A DNA stretch of 64,000 bases from an uncultured Eubacteriales bacterium (lineage in GTDB: Bacteria > Bacillota > Clostridia > Oscillospirales > CAG-272). The notes under the pieces are model-generated. The model was not told the origin of the DNA, ran no database searches, and worked only from the letters and a program-made list of their open reading frames with translations. Below are positions 1 through 7,518 of this stretch, piece after piece; the stretch's first letter is position 1, and the number at the start of each line of letters is the position of its first letter. Made by a program: the position numbers and the translations under genes. The DNA lies in the NCBI GenBank assembly GCA_934371135.1, contig CAKRNO010000004.1, positions 39,987 through 103,986 on the forward strand. The letters are read 5' to 3'.

Positions 1-1445
1 AGGCGAGCGACCGCCACGCCGTCTCCGACTGGATGGAGCTCGAAAAGCAGAGAGGGATCTCGGTCACCTCGTCCGTCATGCAGTTTGAATACGACGGGTA
101 CTGCATCAATATTCTGGATACACCCGGGCACCAGGATTTCTCGGAGGATACCTACCGCACGCTCATGGCGGCGGACAGCGCCGTCATGGTCATCGACGCG
201 GCGAAGGGCATCGAGCCGCAGACGCGCAAGCTTTTCAAGGTCTGCGCCATGCGGCATATCCCGATCTTCACGTTCATCAACAAGATGGACCGCGAGAGCC
301 GCGACCCCTTTGACCTGCTCGACGAGCTCGAAAAGGAGTTCGGCATCGGGACCTACCCGATGAACTGGCCGATCGGGTGCGGCAACAGTTTCCGCGGTGT
401 GTACGATCGGGAGAGAAAAGCGGTCTACGCATTCGGAGAGGCGCACGCGGGCTCGCGCCGTTTGCAGGCGATCGAGTGCTCGCTCGACAACCTCTCGTCG
501 CTCGGCGACCTCATGGATGAGTACCAGCAGCGGGACCTGCGCGATCAGGTGGAGCTGCTCGACGGCGCCTGCTTCGACTTCGACCTCCAGGCGGTGCATG
601 AGGGGCGGCTGTCGCCCGTGTTCTTCGGCTCTGCCCTCAACAATTTCGGTGTGGAGCTGTTCCTCAAGGAGTTTCTCCGCCTGACGACCTCGCCCCTGCC
701 GCGTGCCTGCGAGGAGGGCATCGTCGATCCGTTTGACGAGGGCTTCTCCGCATTTGTCTTCAAAATTCAGGCGAACATGAACCGCGCGCACCGCGACCGC
801 ATTGCCTTTATGCGCATCGTGTCGGGTAAGTTCGACCGCGGGGAGGAATATTACCACGTCCAGGGCGGCAAGACCCTGAAGCTCTCCCAGCCGCAGCAGA
901 TGATGGCGCAGGAGCGCGCGGTCATCGATACCGCTTACGCCGGGGATATCATCGGCGTGTTCGACCCGGGTATTTATTCGATCGGCGACACCATCTGCTC
1001 GCCCGCGCACAAGGTGCGCTTTGAGGGCATCCCGACCTTTGCGCCCGAGATCTTCATGATGGTGGAACAGCTCGACAGCATGAAGCGCAAGCAGTTTGCC
1101 AAGGGCATGACGCAGATCGCGCAGGAGGGCGCCATCCAGATGTTCTTCGAGCCGGGCGCGTCCATGGAGCGCGTGACGGTCGGCGTCGTCGGCACCCTGC
1201 AATTCGATGTGCTGAAATTCCGCATGAAAAGCGAATACAACGTCGAATACCTCTCGACCCCTCAGCCCTACCGTGCCATCCGGCGCATCGTCGCCCCCGC
1301 CGACCCGAAGAACATCAAGTTCTTCGACAACAAGTGGGTGCAGGACGTGCGGGGCAACAACTTTGTCCTGTTCCAGAGCGAATATATGATCGGCTGGTTC
1401 CTCGAACAGAACCCCGGCACCGAGCTCGTGGAGTTCGGGAAGTAA
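1..1445 (+). CDS. prfC: Peptide chain release factor 3 (5'-truncated by window edge)
   Basis: Translational GTPase that recycles RF1/RF2 from the ribosome after termination; it acts in the cytoplasm. The frame is open from base 3 and reads ASDRHAVSDWMELEKQRG before the first visible ATG at 33, so the true start lies outside the window and the ATG at 33 is internal. Visible GTPase motifs are DTPGH (G3) and NKMD (G4). The switch region SDWMELEKQRGISVTSSV is characteristic of RF3 rather than EF-G. The 480 visible residues compare with about 530 for the family, so roughly 50 N-terminal residues including the P-loop are missing. The C-terminal end looks intact and is followed directly by a terminator. 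Confidence 0.96.
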   Translation, partial: ASDRHAVSDWMELEKQRGISVTSSVMQFEYDGYCINILDTPGHQDFSEDTYRTLMAADSAVMVIDAAKGIEPQTRKLFKVCAMRHIPIFTFINKMDRESRDPFDLLDELEKEFGIGTYPMNWPIGCGNSFRGVYDRERKAVYAFGEAHAGSRRLQAIECSLDNLSSLGDLMDEYQQRDLRDQVELLDGACFDFDLQAVHEGRLSPVFFGSALNNFGVELFLKEFLRLTTSPLPRACEEGIVDPFDEGFSAFVFKIQANMNRAHRDRIAFMRIVSGKFDRGEEYYHVQGGKTLKLSQPQQMMAQERAVIDTAYAGDIIGVFDPGIYSIGDTICSPAHKVRFEGIPTFAPEIFMMVEQLDSMKRKQFAKGMTQIAQEGAIQMFFEPGASMERVTVGVVGTLQFDVLKFRMKSEYNVEYLSTPQPYRAIRRIVAPADPKNIKFFDNKWVQDVRGNNFVLFQSEYMIGWFLEQNPGTELVEFGK

Positions 1446-1454
1446 CGACACACA

Positions 1455-1483
1455 AAAAGGACGCTACACGGCGTCCTTTTTCT
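1455..1483 (+). terminator. Intrinsic terminator of prfC
   Basis: An AAAGGACGC / GCGTCCTTT stem with a short TACACG-type loop runs into a T tract (TCCTTTTTCT), ten bases after the prfC stop codon. Confidence 0.85.
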
Positions 1484-1549
1484 AATATGCCCGGCACCGG
1501 AGGAGCTCGCCGCGTAACAAGAAAAATTAAAAAAATTCGAAAAAACCGC

Positions 1550-1578
1550 TTGACAATATTCCTTTTTTGGAATACACT
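1550..1578 (+). promoter_or_regulatory. Promoter and palindromic operator of the higBA-type pair
   Basis: TTGACA at 1550-1555 and TACACT at 1573-1578 are spaced by 17 bases. The spacer and the edge of the -10 hold a perfect inverted repeat, TATTCC-N6-GGAATA (1557-1574). This is the expected position for autorepression by an XRE antitoxin; the binding is inference. Confidence 0.7.
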
Positions 1579-1603
1579 GTGGGTGAGACGGGGGAAGTGC
1601 AAC

Positions 1604-1954
1604 GTGTTTGACATTACCTTTTATGAGCGGGAGAACGGTGAGAGACCGGTAGAGGATTTTCTGGACAGCCTGAACGCAAAGATGCGCGCGAAAGCCGTCC
1701 GCAGTCTGGAGCTGCTGGAGGAATTCGGCAACCGGTTGACCGAGCCACACTCCGAATATCTGTGCGACGGCATCTTTGAACTACGCATCAAATTCGCCGG
1801 TGACATTTCCCGGATTTTTTATTTCTTCGTCGTTCAAAATAAAATAGTGTTGACGAACGGTTTTATCAAGAAGACCCAGGCTACGCCGAAGAACGAGTTG
1901 GACAGGGCGAAAAAATACAAAGCGGACTATGAGAGGAGGTTTTCTCATGAGTGA
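1604..1954 (+). CDS. higB: HigB/Gp49-like (RelE superfamily) toxin
   Basis: This 116-residue protein matches the phage Gp49-like/HigB toxin pattern: an N-terminal strand FDITFYER, a central helical pair, ELRIKFAGDISRIFYF, then GFIKKTQATPKNE near the C terminus. Such proteins are typically ribosome-dependent mRNA endonucleases held inactive by the partner antitoxin. The GTG at 1604 is chosen because a purine-rich GGGGGAAG lies 7-8 bases upstream and the promoter ends at 1578; the much longer open frame upstream overlaps the prfC end and is not protein-like. Its last 8 bases overlap the antitoxin gene, giving toxin-first order as in higBA. Family assignment is solid; activity is inferred. Confidence 0.88.
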   Translation: MFDITFYERENGERPVEDFLDSLNAKMRAKAVRSLELLEEFGNRLTEPHSEYLCDGIFELRIKFAGDISRIFYFFVVQNKIVLTNGFIKKTQATPKNELDRAKKYKADYERRFSHE

Positions 1955-2219
1955 TTTGCAGAAGTACAGAGAAAAGCAGATGAACGACCCGGAATTCCGC
2001 GAGGAATATGAGGGGATGCGCTCCGAGTTTGAGCTGAAGCGCGCTCTCATCGCGGCACGCACCAGCCAGCACCTGACGCAAAAGGAGCTGTCTCAAAGGT
2101 CCGGCGTCCGGCAATCCAACATCAGCCGCATTGAGAGCGGCACCACCAGCCCGACCGTCGCCACCCTGCAGGCGCTGGCTACCGGAATGGGTAAACGATT
2201 GGTGATCTCCTTCGAGTAA
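1947..2219 (+). CDS. higA: XRE-family antitoxin (HigA-like)
   Basis: This 90-residue protein has an N-terminal helical arm (MSDLQKYREK) and a Cro/C1-type helix-turn-helix at about residues 35-85 (LTQKELSQRSGVRQSNISRI). It should neutralise the toxin encoded just upstream and repress the shared promoter. The ATG at 1947 has a perfect AGGAGG at 1934-1939, seven bases upstream, and overlaps the toxin stop codon, which implies translational coupling. A further in-frame start at 1929 would sit upstream of this Shine-Dalgarno site and is rejected. The gene is followed by a strong terminator, so the pair is a self-contained bicistronic unit. Confidence 0.9.
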   Translation: MSDLQKYREKQMNDPEFREEYEGMRSEFELKRALIAARTSQHLTQKELSQRSGVRQSNISRIESGTTSPTVATLQALATGMGKRLVISFE

Positions 2220-2233
2220 CGGCATGATGACGC

Positions 2234-2264
2234 AAAAGCACCGCCCCCCGGGCGGTGCTTTTTA
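2234..2264 (+). terminator. Intrinsic terminator of the toxin-antitoxin operon
   Basis: The stem AAAAGCACCGCC / GGCGGTGCTTTTT closes over a C/G-rich loop and ends in T5, 15 bases after the antitoxin stop. Confidence 0.88.
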
Positions 2265-2292
2265 ATCTTGTAATCTTAAAGGAAACAGCATG

Positions 2293-2321
2293 ACAGGAAA
2301 CCGCCCTCGGTGGTTTCCTGT
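2293..2321 (-). terminator. Hairpin, probable terminator of the small lipoprotein gene
   Basis: An ACAGGAAACC-GCC / GGT-GGTTTCCTGT inverted repeat lies downstream of the leftward lipoprotein gene. The T tract on the minus strand is interrupted, so termination efficiency is uncertain. Confidence 0.45.
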
Positions 2322-2359
2322 TACCTATTTGCGCTGTCAACTACGGCGGTTGTTTTCGG

Positions 2360-2680
2360 TCAGGGGCGGCAGGTGCCGCAGGGGGTGTATCCTTTGGCGA
2401 CGATGTCGTCCCGGGGGTCCCAGAGCGCGATATGGTTGGAGACGCTCATCAGGGGGACACGGTTACAGTCCGGACGGTGGAAGACCATGGTGGACCGGTT
2501 GCCGACGTAATATTCGGGGGCGTCGGCGTCACGGAGTGTGTCGTCGCCGTGGTATTCCCGGGGCATGGTGATGTAGGTGACGGAACCCCGATGCGATGAA
2601 CAGGACATGAGGCAGGGACAAAAAACAGAGACGAGAAGAAGAACGGTTAACAAGGAGATAATGAGTTTTTTGACTGACAT
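2360..2680 (-). CDS. Small lipoprotein with a C-terminal His/Cys zinc-type motif
   Basis: The protein has 106 residues. The N terminus is a lipoprotein signal peptide with lipobox LMSC (Cys27). The C-terminal half carries YVGNRSTMVFHRPDCNRV followed by GYTPCGTCRP. This H-x3-C ... C-x2-C pattern matches the small Ada-like metal-binding module that ends many secreted Firmicutes nucleases and competence-type proteins (pattern YVxN...FHxPxC...GYxPCxxC). Zinc binding is inferred from the four ligands; function is unknown. The ATG at 2680 is preferred over an in-frame TTG 15 bases upstream because TTTGGAG lies nine bases before it. It has its own near-consensus promoter. Confidence 0.8.
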   Translation of the reverse strand: MSVKKLIISLLTVLLLVSVFCPCLMSCSSHRGSVTYITMPREYHGDDTLRDADAPEYYVGNRSTMVFHRPDCNRVPLMSVSNHIALWDPRDDIVAKGYTPCGTCRP

Positions 2681-2722
2681 GATACTGCACTCCAAATAAT
2701 GGTCGATATGTTGAGCATATAA

Positions 2723-2752
2723 ATTATACTCATTATATTGGCAATTGTCAAG
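2723..2752 (-). promoter_or_regulatory. Near-consensus promoter of the small lipoprotein gene
   Basis: On the minus strand a perfect TTGACA (2752-2747) and a perfect TATAAT (2728-2723) are separated by 18 bases, about 45 bases upstream of the ATG. This is among the strongest vegetative promoters visible in the window. Confidence 0.8.
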
Positions 2753-2785
2753 TTATAAGGAATTTTTCAATAGTTGGGCATAGTT

Positions 2786-2791
2786 TATAAT
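2786..2791 (+). promoter_or_regulatory. Probable -10 element of the mini XRE gene
   Basis: A TATAAT lies 35 bases upstream of the XRE start codon. No good -35 is present at the right distance (TTTTTC only), so the promoter may need an activator or may be weak. Confidence 0.4.
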
Positions 2792-2825
2792 GAAAATGCC
2801 AAATTAATATTCGGAGTGACGCCAC

Positions 2826-3050
2826 ATGATTGTCTACACGCCTCTTTATGAAACCATGCGTAAGCGCGGGATCAGTACCTACCGGCTTATCACATATCAC
2901 GGTGTTAGCCGAGGGCTTATCAATCGGTTGAAGCACAATCAGGCGATTACGACAGTGACGCTAAATGACCTTTGCAGAATTCTTGATTGTCGTCCGGAGG
3001 ACATTCTTGCGTATATTCCGGACAATGACGATACGGGAGAGGGAAAATAA
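2826..3050 (+). CDS. Minimal XRE/Cro-type DNA-binding protein
   Basis: The 74 residues are nearly all one helix-turn-helix domain: YETMRKRGISTYRL, GVSRGLINRLKHNQ (recognition region), then LNDLCRILDCRPEDIL, the typical end of small single-domain YozG-type regulators. There is no effector domain. GGAG eight bases before the ATG supports the start. It is divergent from the lipoprotein gene with about 145 bases between the two starts, so it may control that strong promoter; this is inference from position. It ends just before a strong terminator. Confidence 0.85.
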   Translation: MIVYTPLYETMRKRGISTYRLITYHGVSRGLINRLKHNQAITTVTLNDLCRILDCRPEDILAYIPDNDDTGEGK

Positions 3051-3085
3051 TTTGTTTGCGCGAGACTAATCGTGCAATGAACAGA

Positions 3086-3120
3086 CCCGGCGGCTCGAAG
3101 TCGAGCCGCCGGGCATTTTT
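3086..3120 (+). terminator. Strong intrinsic terminator after the XRE gene
   Basis: A perfect 13-bp stem, CCCGGCGGCTCGA / TCGAGCCGCCGGG, is followed by CATTTTT. It sits between convergent genes, so it may also stop leftward transcription of the HAD gene. Confidence 0.92.
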
Positions 3121-3137
3121 ATGATTCGGTTGCCGGG

Positions 3138-3785
3138 TCAGGCGAGGAGGTAATCGGCGAGCGCTTCCGGTGTCTCAAAGAAGGTATCGGCGCCGCAGGC
3201 GACGAGCTCCTCGCGGGTGCGGAAGCCCCAAAGGACGGAGAGACAGGGGAGAGCGGCGTTCTTCGCCGTCTCATAGTCAATGTTGCTGTCGCCGACATAG
3301 GCGGCGTCCGCACGGTCGACACCGAGCTTTTCGAGCGCGAGCCAAACGCCGTCGGGCGCGGGCTTACGTCTGACAGCGGGGCTGTCTCCGACGACGAGCG
3401 GGATGTCCGGGAACAGGTCATGGATGAGCTCATCCGCGGCGGATTGCAGCTTGTTGGTGACGACGGCGGTCTTACAGCCCGCCAGGCGGAGCCGCGAGAG
3501 CAGCTCGCCGATCCCCGGATAGGGGGCGGTGAGATCCTGGCAGTGCGCCTCATAATAGGGGCGGAAGCAGTCGAAGATCTCCTCAAACTGCGGGTTGGTC
3601 TCCCCTCCGGGGAGCGCCTGCGCCATCATATAGCGCACGCCTCTGCCGACAAAGTGCTTCATTTCTTCCGTCGTGCGGGCGGGGTAGCCGAAGGAGGTGA
3701 GGGCGTAGTTGGTGGCGTTTTTAAGGTCCTCAATGGTATTGAGGAGCGTGCCGTCCAGGTCAAAAATTACTGCTTTGAATTTCAT
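3138..3785 (-). CDS. HAD-superfamily phosphatase, phosphoglycolate phosphatase-like
   Basis: The 215-residue cytosolic enzyme has all four HAD motifs: DLDGT with nucleophile Asp9 and acid/base Asp11, VTNK (motif II), KPAPDG with the motif III lysine, and GDSNIDYETAKN (motif IV, Mg ligands). A helical cap domain lies at about residues 15-85, typical of subfamily IA (Gph/PGP-like). The likely reaction is hydrolysis of a small phosphomonoester such as 2-phosphoglycolate; substrate cannot be fixed from sequence. GAGGAA lies seven bases upstream of the ATG. It is transcribed divergently from the metallopeptidase gene. Confidence 0.88.
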   Translation of the reverse strand: MKFKAVIFDLDGTLLNTIEDLKNATNYALTSFGYPARTTEEMKHFVGRGVRYMMAQALPGGETNPQFEEIFDCFRPYYEAHCQDLTAPYPGIGELLSRLRLAGCKTAVVTNKLQSAADELIHDLFPDIPLVVGDSPAVRRKPAPDGVWLALEKLGVDRADAAYVGDSNIDYETAKNAALPCLSVLWGFRTREELVACGADTFFETPEALADYLLA

Positions 3786-3815
3786 GGTGTTCCTCTGTTT
3801 TGTTTTTTCGGGTAC

Positions 3816-3844
3816 ATTGTACCATAGACAGGCGCCCGGCGCAA
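3816..3844 (-). promoter_or_regulatory. Promoter of the HAD phosphatase gene
   Basis: On the minus strand TTGCGC (3844-3839) and TACAAT (3821-3816) are spaced by 17 bases, with a TGG extended -10. Part of the spacer pairs with the divergent promoter at 3882-3910 as an imperfect inverted repeat. Confidence 0.65.
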
Positions 3845-3881
3845 GCGCAAAAAATGAATAACGCTATATCATTTTGTATCA

Positions 3882-3910
3882 TTGCGTGCGCAGGGCGCCT
3901 GTGCTACAAT
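3882..3910 (+). promoter_or_regulatory. Divergent promoter upstream of the YgjP-like gene
   Basis: TTGCGT and TACAAT are spaced by 17 bases with an extended TGC before the -10. Transcription would begin near 3917, which is after the AGGAG at 3911-3915, so either the GTG at 3925 is translated from an almost leaderless mRNA or the real start codon is further downstream. Confidence 0.55.
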
Positions 3911-3924
3911 AGGAGTATAGAGCG

Positions 3925-4701
3925 GTGTATGCCGCAGAGCAGATGCAGCGGCTAGTGCCGCACGGCAGCGAGGGGGCGAGGGAGACGGAACCGAACGGGA
4001 ACGTCCGCGTGGTGCGGAAGAAAATTAAACACACCTATCTGCGCGTGTACCCGGGCGGCGAGGTGGTCATAACGGCGCCGCGCGGCACCCCCGACAGCGC
4101 CATCGAGCGGCTGCTGAACGATCGGGCAGACTGGATACGCGCCCACGTCGCCGCGGCGCGCGGGCAGGGGACGGAGCGGCTCACGCTGACCGCAGGGGAG
4201 CGCGTGTATCTTTTCGGCGAAGCGCTGACGCTCGCTTTCGAAAACCACCCCGGGCGCCCGACCGCAAGGCGGGAAACGGACAGACTACTCCTCCGGCTCC
4301 CGGGCGGCGAGGGGGCAGACTACGAAGCGCGCCGGACACTGCTCCTGCGCTACTATGCGCGGGCGCTCTCCGCGCGGGTGGAGGAACGGCTGCCGGCCCT
4401 CACGGCGGCGGTCGGCAAAGCCGCGAGCCGCGTCAGCATACGGCTCATGCGCTCCCGCTGGGGGAGCTGCACGCCCGCGACGGGCGCCATCCGCCTGAAC
4501 CTGACGCTCGCCTGGTATCCGCCCGAATGTCTCGACCTGGTGCTCGCGCATGAGCTCACGCATCTGTGGGTGGCGGGGCACGGTGCCGCGTTCTACCGGC
4601 GGCTCGACGGCGCCTATCCCGCACGGCGGGAAACGGAGGCGGTGCGGAAGCGTTTCCCCGCCTGCCCGTTCGACGCACCCCATCGGGAAGATGACGAATA
4701 A
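3925..4701 (+). CDS. YgjP-like metal-dependent hydrolase (DUF45)
   Basis: The 258-residue protein belongs to the YgjP/DUF45 zinc metallopeptidase-like family. The N-terminal half has the family pattern YLRVYPGGEVVITAPRG. The C-terminal half has SRWGSC, then HELTH at about residue 209 and HGAAFY at about 219, giving the three probable zinc-binding histidines and a catalytic glutamate. The physiological substrate of this family is not established. The GTG at 3925 has AGGAG nine bases before it; the ATG at 3943 is an alternative because the predicted transcription start leaves no room for that Shine-Dalgarno site. A terminator follows the stop codon. Confidence 0.88.
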   Translation: MYAAEQMQRLVPHGSEGARETEPNGNVRVVRKKIKHTYLRVYPGGEVVITAPRGTPDSAIERLLNDRADWIRAHVAAARGQGTERLTLTAGERVYLFGEALTLAFENHPGRPTARRETDRLLLRLPGGEGADYEARRTLLLRYYARALSARVEERLPALTAAVGKAASRVSIRLMRSRWGSCTPATGAIRLNLTLAWYPPECLDLVLAHELTHLWVAGHGAAFYRRLDGAYPARRETEAVRKRFPACPFDAPHREDDE

Positions 4702-4703
4702 AA

Positions 4704-4746
4704 ACGGGGAGGAGCCTATCAAACCGGCTCCTCCCCGTCTCTCTTA
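4704..4746 (+). terminator. Intrinsic terminator between convergent genes
   Basis: A perfect 13-bp stem ACGGGGAGGAGCC / GGCTCCTCCCCGT with a nine-base loop is followed by CTCTCTT. It begins three bases after the metallopeptidase stop codon. Confidence 0.8.
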
Positions 4747-4859
4747 TGGATAATCTGCGTCGCGCGGCGCGCTCGTACGCATAGCCACGGGCTGCACTGC
4801 GTGGCGCGCTCCGCACGCGGATGAATGGCTTGCGCTATTCAATGGCGCGCTCCCGGCAC

Positions 4860-5558
4860 TTATCCGTGCAGGGCGGCGAGGTAGGCGCATACGATGTGCT
4901 GGCATTTCTCTGCCGCGATCGCCGCAAAGGTGGGGTAATCCAGCTGTGCCGAGCCGTCCGCGCTGTCGGAAATGACGCGCAGGACCGCCACGGGTACGCC
5001 CGCGGCATACGCCGCGTGGGCGATTGCCGCCCCCTCCATCTCACAGGCGAGGGCGGGGAAATACGAGAGGATTGCCGCCTTGGCATCCGCCCCGGCGACG
5101 AAGCGGTCGCCCGTCGCGATCATGCCGGTGCGCGGCGTTTCGCCGCACGTCCCGGCGGCGCGGGTCAGTGCCGCGACCGTTTCCCCGTCTGCGGGGAGCT
5201 CGACGAGCTCCTGCCCCCGGATCTGGAGCAGTCCGCGGGGCTCTCCGAAGGGGGTGGTGTCCATATCGTATTCCACGAGCGAGGTCGCGACGACGACGTC
5301 GCCCTGCCTGAGGTCCCCGGCGAGGGCACCCGCGACGCCGGTATTGATGAGCCGGTCGGGGTGATAGAGGAGCGTCATGGCGCCCGCCGCGAGGGCGGCG
5401 TTGACCTTACCGACCCCGGCGCGGGTGATGACGACGGGTTCTCCCGCAAGTACCCCACGGTAGAAGGTCATGCCGAGATGCGTCTCGGTGACGGCATCCG
5501 TGAGCGCCGCGACGAGGAGGGTGATTTCCTCCGGTATGGCACCGATGAGACCGGTCAT
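4860..5558 (-). CDS. mtnN: 5'-methylthioadenosine/S-adenosylhomocysteine nucleosidase
   Basis: The 232-residue cytosolic enzyme hydrolyses S-adenosylhomocysteine to S-ribosylhomocysteine plus adenine, the substrate step for LuxS, and also methylthioadenosine. Key features are the N-terminal GAIPEE with the catalytic glutamate (about residue 10-11), the purine-nucleoside phosphorylase-like core NTGVAGAL, the substrate-binding EMEGAA at about 173-178, and RVISDSAD with the catalytic aspartate at about 198. It overlaps the luxS stop codon by four bases (ATGA), so the two are translationally coupled, and it is the last gene of the FAD-luxS-mtnN operon. Confidence 0.96.
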   Translation of the reverse strand: MTGLIGAIPEEITLLVAALTDAVTETHLGMTFYRGVLAGEPVVITRAGVGKVNAALAAGAMTLLYHPDRLINTGVAGALAGDLRQGDVVVATSLVEYDMDTTPFGEPRGLLQIRGQELVELPADGETVAALTRAAGTCGETPRTGMIATGDRFVAGADAKAAILSYFPALACEMEGAAIAHAAYAAGVPVAVLRVISDSADGSAQLDYPTFAAIAAEKCQHIVCAYLAALHG

Positions 5559-6031
5559 AGCGTTTCTTCTCCTTTGGGATAGTCAAAGTGCGCGCCGCGC
5601 GCGAGCAATGCGTCGAGGTATGCGGCACATTCCTTTTTGGCGGCGTCGAGGGAGAGCCCCCGGTAGTTGCCGCACATCTTGCGCTGCGCGCCGAACATCT
5701 CCGTGACGTGCGGGACCCCGCGGAGCGTTTCGACGAGCAGGCGGTAGACGTCCTCCGGCGACAGGGTGTCGCGCACGAGCAGATAGAAGCCGGTGCGGCA
5801 GCCCATCGGGCCGAAATAGACGATCTCGTCACCGTGCGGGCTGTTGCGCAGGAGCGTCGCGAGGATGTGCTCGACCGAGTGCATCGTGAGGTTCGACATA
5901 TAGTCGCCCGCGTTGGGGCGACGGGTGCGGAGGTCGTAGGTCACGACGTCGCCGTCCACCCGCGAGGTGTACATACCGGGGACGATGAAGTCATGGTCGA
6001 CCGAGAAGCTGGCGATCGTCCGCATCGTCAT
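5555..6031 (-). CDS. luxS: S-ribosylhomocysteine lyase (AI-2 synthase)
   Basis: The 158-residue metalloenzyme cleaves S-ribosylhomocysteine to homocysteine and DPD, the precursor of autoinducer 2. The metal ligands are visible: HSVEH (His51 and His55) and the cysteine of KMCGNYRG (about Cys120); GCRTGFY holds the conserved catalytic cysteine (about Cys78). Length is normal for the family. It overlaps the upstream FAD gene by four bases and mtnN by four bases, so all three are tightly coupled. Pairing with mtnN makes a complete two-step SAH detoxification pathway. The in-frame ATG two codons downstream is an equally usable start. Confidence 0.97.
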   Translation of the reverse strand: MTMRTIASFSVDHDFIVPGMYTSRVDGDVVTYDLRTRRPNAGDYMSNLTMHSVEHILATLLRNSPHGDEIVYFGPMGCRTGFYLLVRDTLSPEDVYRLLVETLRGVPHVTEMFGAQRKMCGNYRGLSLDAAKKECAAYLDALLARGAHFDYPKGEETL

Positions 6032-7440
6032 GCCTTGGCGGCGAGCTCTTTTTCACGGAGCTTTCTGCCCATGAGCACGCCCATGACGGATGCCATCATG
6101 AGGCCGCGCGTCCACCCGGACGAGTCACCGAGGCAGTGGAGCCCGCGGACGTTGGTCTCCAGATTGGCGTCCATCTTGACGCGGTTGGAGTAGAACTTGA
6201 GCTCGGGGGAGTAGAGCAGCGTCTCCGTGGAGGCGAAGCCGGGGACGACGATATCCACCGACTGGATGAAGTTGATGATATTGGTCATGGCGCGGTAGGG
6301 CATCGCGGCGGTGATGTCACCGGCGACGGCGTCCGGCAGGGTGGGGCGGACGTTCGACTGCGAGAGCTCCTTCGGCCAGGTGCGCTTACCGTCCAGGATA
6401 TCGCCGAAGCGCTGGACGAGGATGTGACCGGCGCCGAGCATATTGGTCAGCTCGCCGACCTTCTGGGCATAGGCGATCGGCTGGTTGAAAGGATAGGAGA
6501 AGTTGTGGGAGCAGAGGATCGACACATTGGTGTTCCCGCTCTTGATGTCCTTATAGGAGTGGCCGTTGACGACGGCGAGGTTGTTGTCGTAGTTCTCCTG
6601 GCTGACGAAGCCGCCGGGGTTCTGGCAGAAGGTACGCACCTTGTTCTTGAAGGGGCGGGGGTAACCGATGAGCTTGGACTCATAAAGTACGCGGTTGATC
6701 TCCTCCATGACCTCGTTGCGCACCTCGACGCGCACACCGATGTCTACGGTGCCGGGCTGGTGCGCGACGTCGTATTCGGCGCACAGCTTCTCGAGCCAGT
6801 CGGCGCCGCGGCGCCCGGTCGCGATGATGGTCGCGCCCGCCTCGATCTCACGCGTGTCCTTGCCGTTCGTGACGACGACCCCGCGGCAGACGTTGCCGGT
6901 CAGGAGCAGATCGTCGCACTCGTAGCCGAACATCATGTCCACGCCGTTATCCTGCAGATAGTGCTCGATCGCGAGGTAGATGTCCTGCGCCTTTTCGGTG
7001 CCGAGGTGGCGGATGGGGCAGTCCACGAGCTTCAGCCCCGCGTGGATGGCGCGCTTACGGATCTCCTTGACCTTATCGGGGTCGGAGACGCCCTCGACGT
7101 GCTCGTCCGCGCCGAACTCGAGATAAATCCTGTCGGCGTAGTCGATGAGCTCGACGGCGAGATCCTCCCCGATGAGTGAGGGCAGGTCTCCGCCGACCTC
7201 GGGGGAGAGCGAAAGCTTACCGTCCGAGAAGGCGCCGGCACCGGAGAAACCGGTGGTGATATGGCAGTAGGGCTTGCAGTTCACGCACTCCTTCGTCTTG
7301 CTCTTGGGGCAGCGGCGCTTTTCGATCGGCTGTCCCTTTTCGACGATGAGGATGGACTGGTGAGAGCCCTGACGCAAGAGCTCGATGGCGGTGAAGATAC
7401 CGGCGGGTCCGGCACCGACAATGACAACATCGTATTTCAT
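6028..7440 (-). CDS. FAD-dependent dehydrogenase (COG2509 type)
   Basis: The 470-residue protein starts with a Rossmann FAD-binding motif (VVIVGAGPAG, GxGxxG at residues 9-14). A cysteine-rich insertion follows (Cys44, Cys52, Cys55, Cys59, around KECVNCKPYC) and then GFSGAGAFSDGKL, the signature of the uncharacterised COG2509 flavoprotein family. A second nucleotide-related segment TIIATGRRGADW and the C-terminal CLGDSSGWTRG complete the fold. The cysteine cluster could bind metal or an Fe-S centre; this is inference. The ATG at 7440 is chosen for the AAAGAGGT seven bases upstream. Its co-transcription with luxS and mtnN is unusual and hints at a role in methyl-cycle or sulfur metabolism. Confidence 0.88.
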   Translation of the reverse strand: MKYDVVIVGAGPAGIFTAIELLRQGSHQSILIVEKGQPIEKRRCPKSKTKECVNCKPYCHITTGFSGAGAFSDGKLSLSPEVGGDLPSLIGEDLAVELIDYADRIYLEFGADEHVEGVSDPDKVKEIRKRAIHAGLKLVDCPIRHLGTEKAQDIYLAIEHYLQDNGVDMMFGYECDDLLLTGNVCRGVVVTNGKDTREIEAGATIIATGRRGADWLEKLCAEYDVAHQPGTVDIGVRVEVRNEVMEEINRVLYESKLIGYPRPFKNKVRTFCQNPGGFVSQENYDNNLAVVNGHSYKDIKSGNTNVSILCSHNFSYPFNQPIAYAQKVGELTNMLGAGHILVQRFGDILDGKRTWPKELSQSNVRPTLPDAVAGDITAAMPYRAMTNIINFIQSVDIVVPGFASTETLLYSPELKFYSNRVKMDANLETNVRGLHCLGDSSGWTRGLMMASVMGVLMGRKLREKELAAKA

Positions 7441-7518
7441 AAACGACCTCTTTCCTGCGGGCGCGCACCCGCCTGACAATCAAATACCGGAAGCCACGCT
7501 CCCGGCAAAGTACACTCC

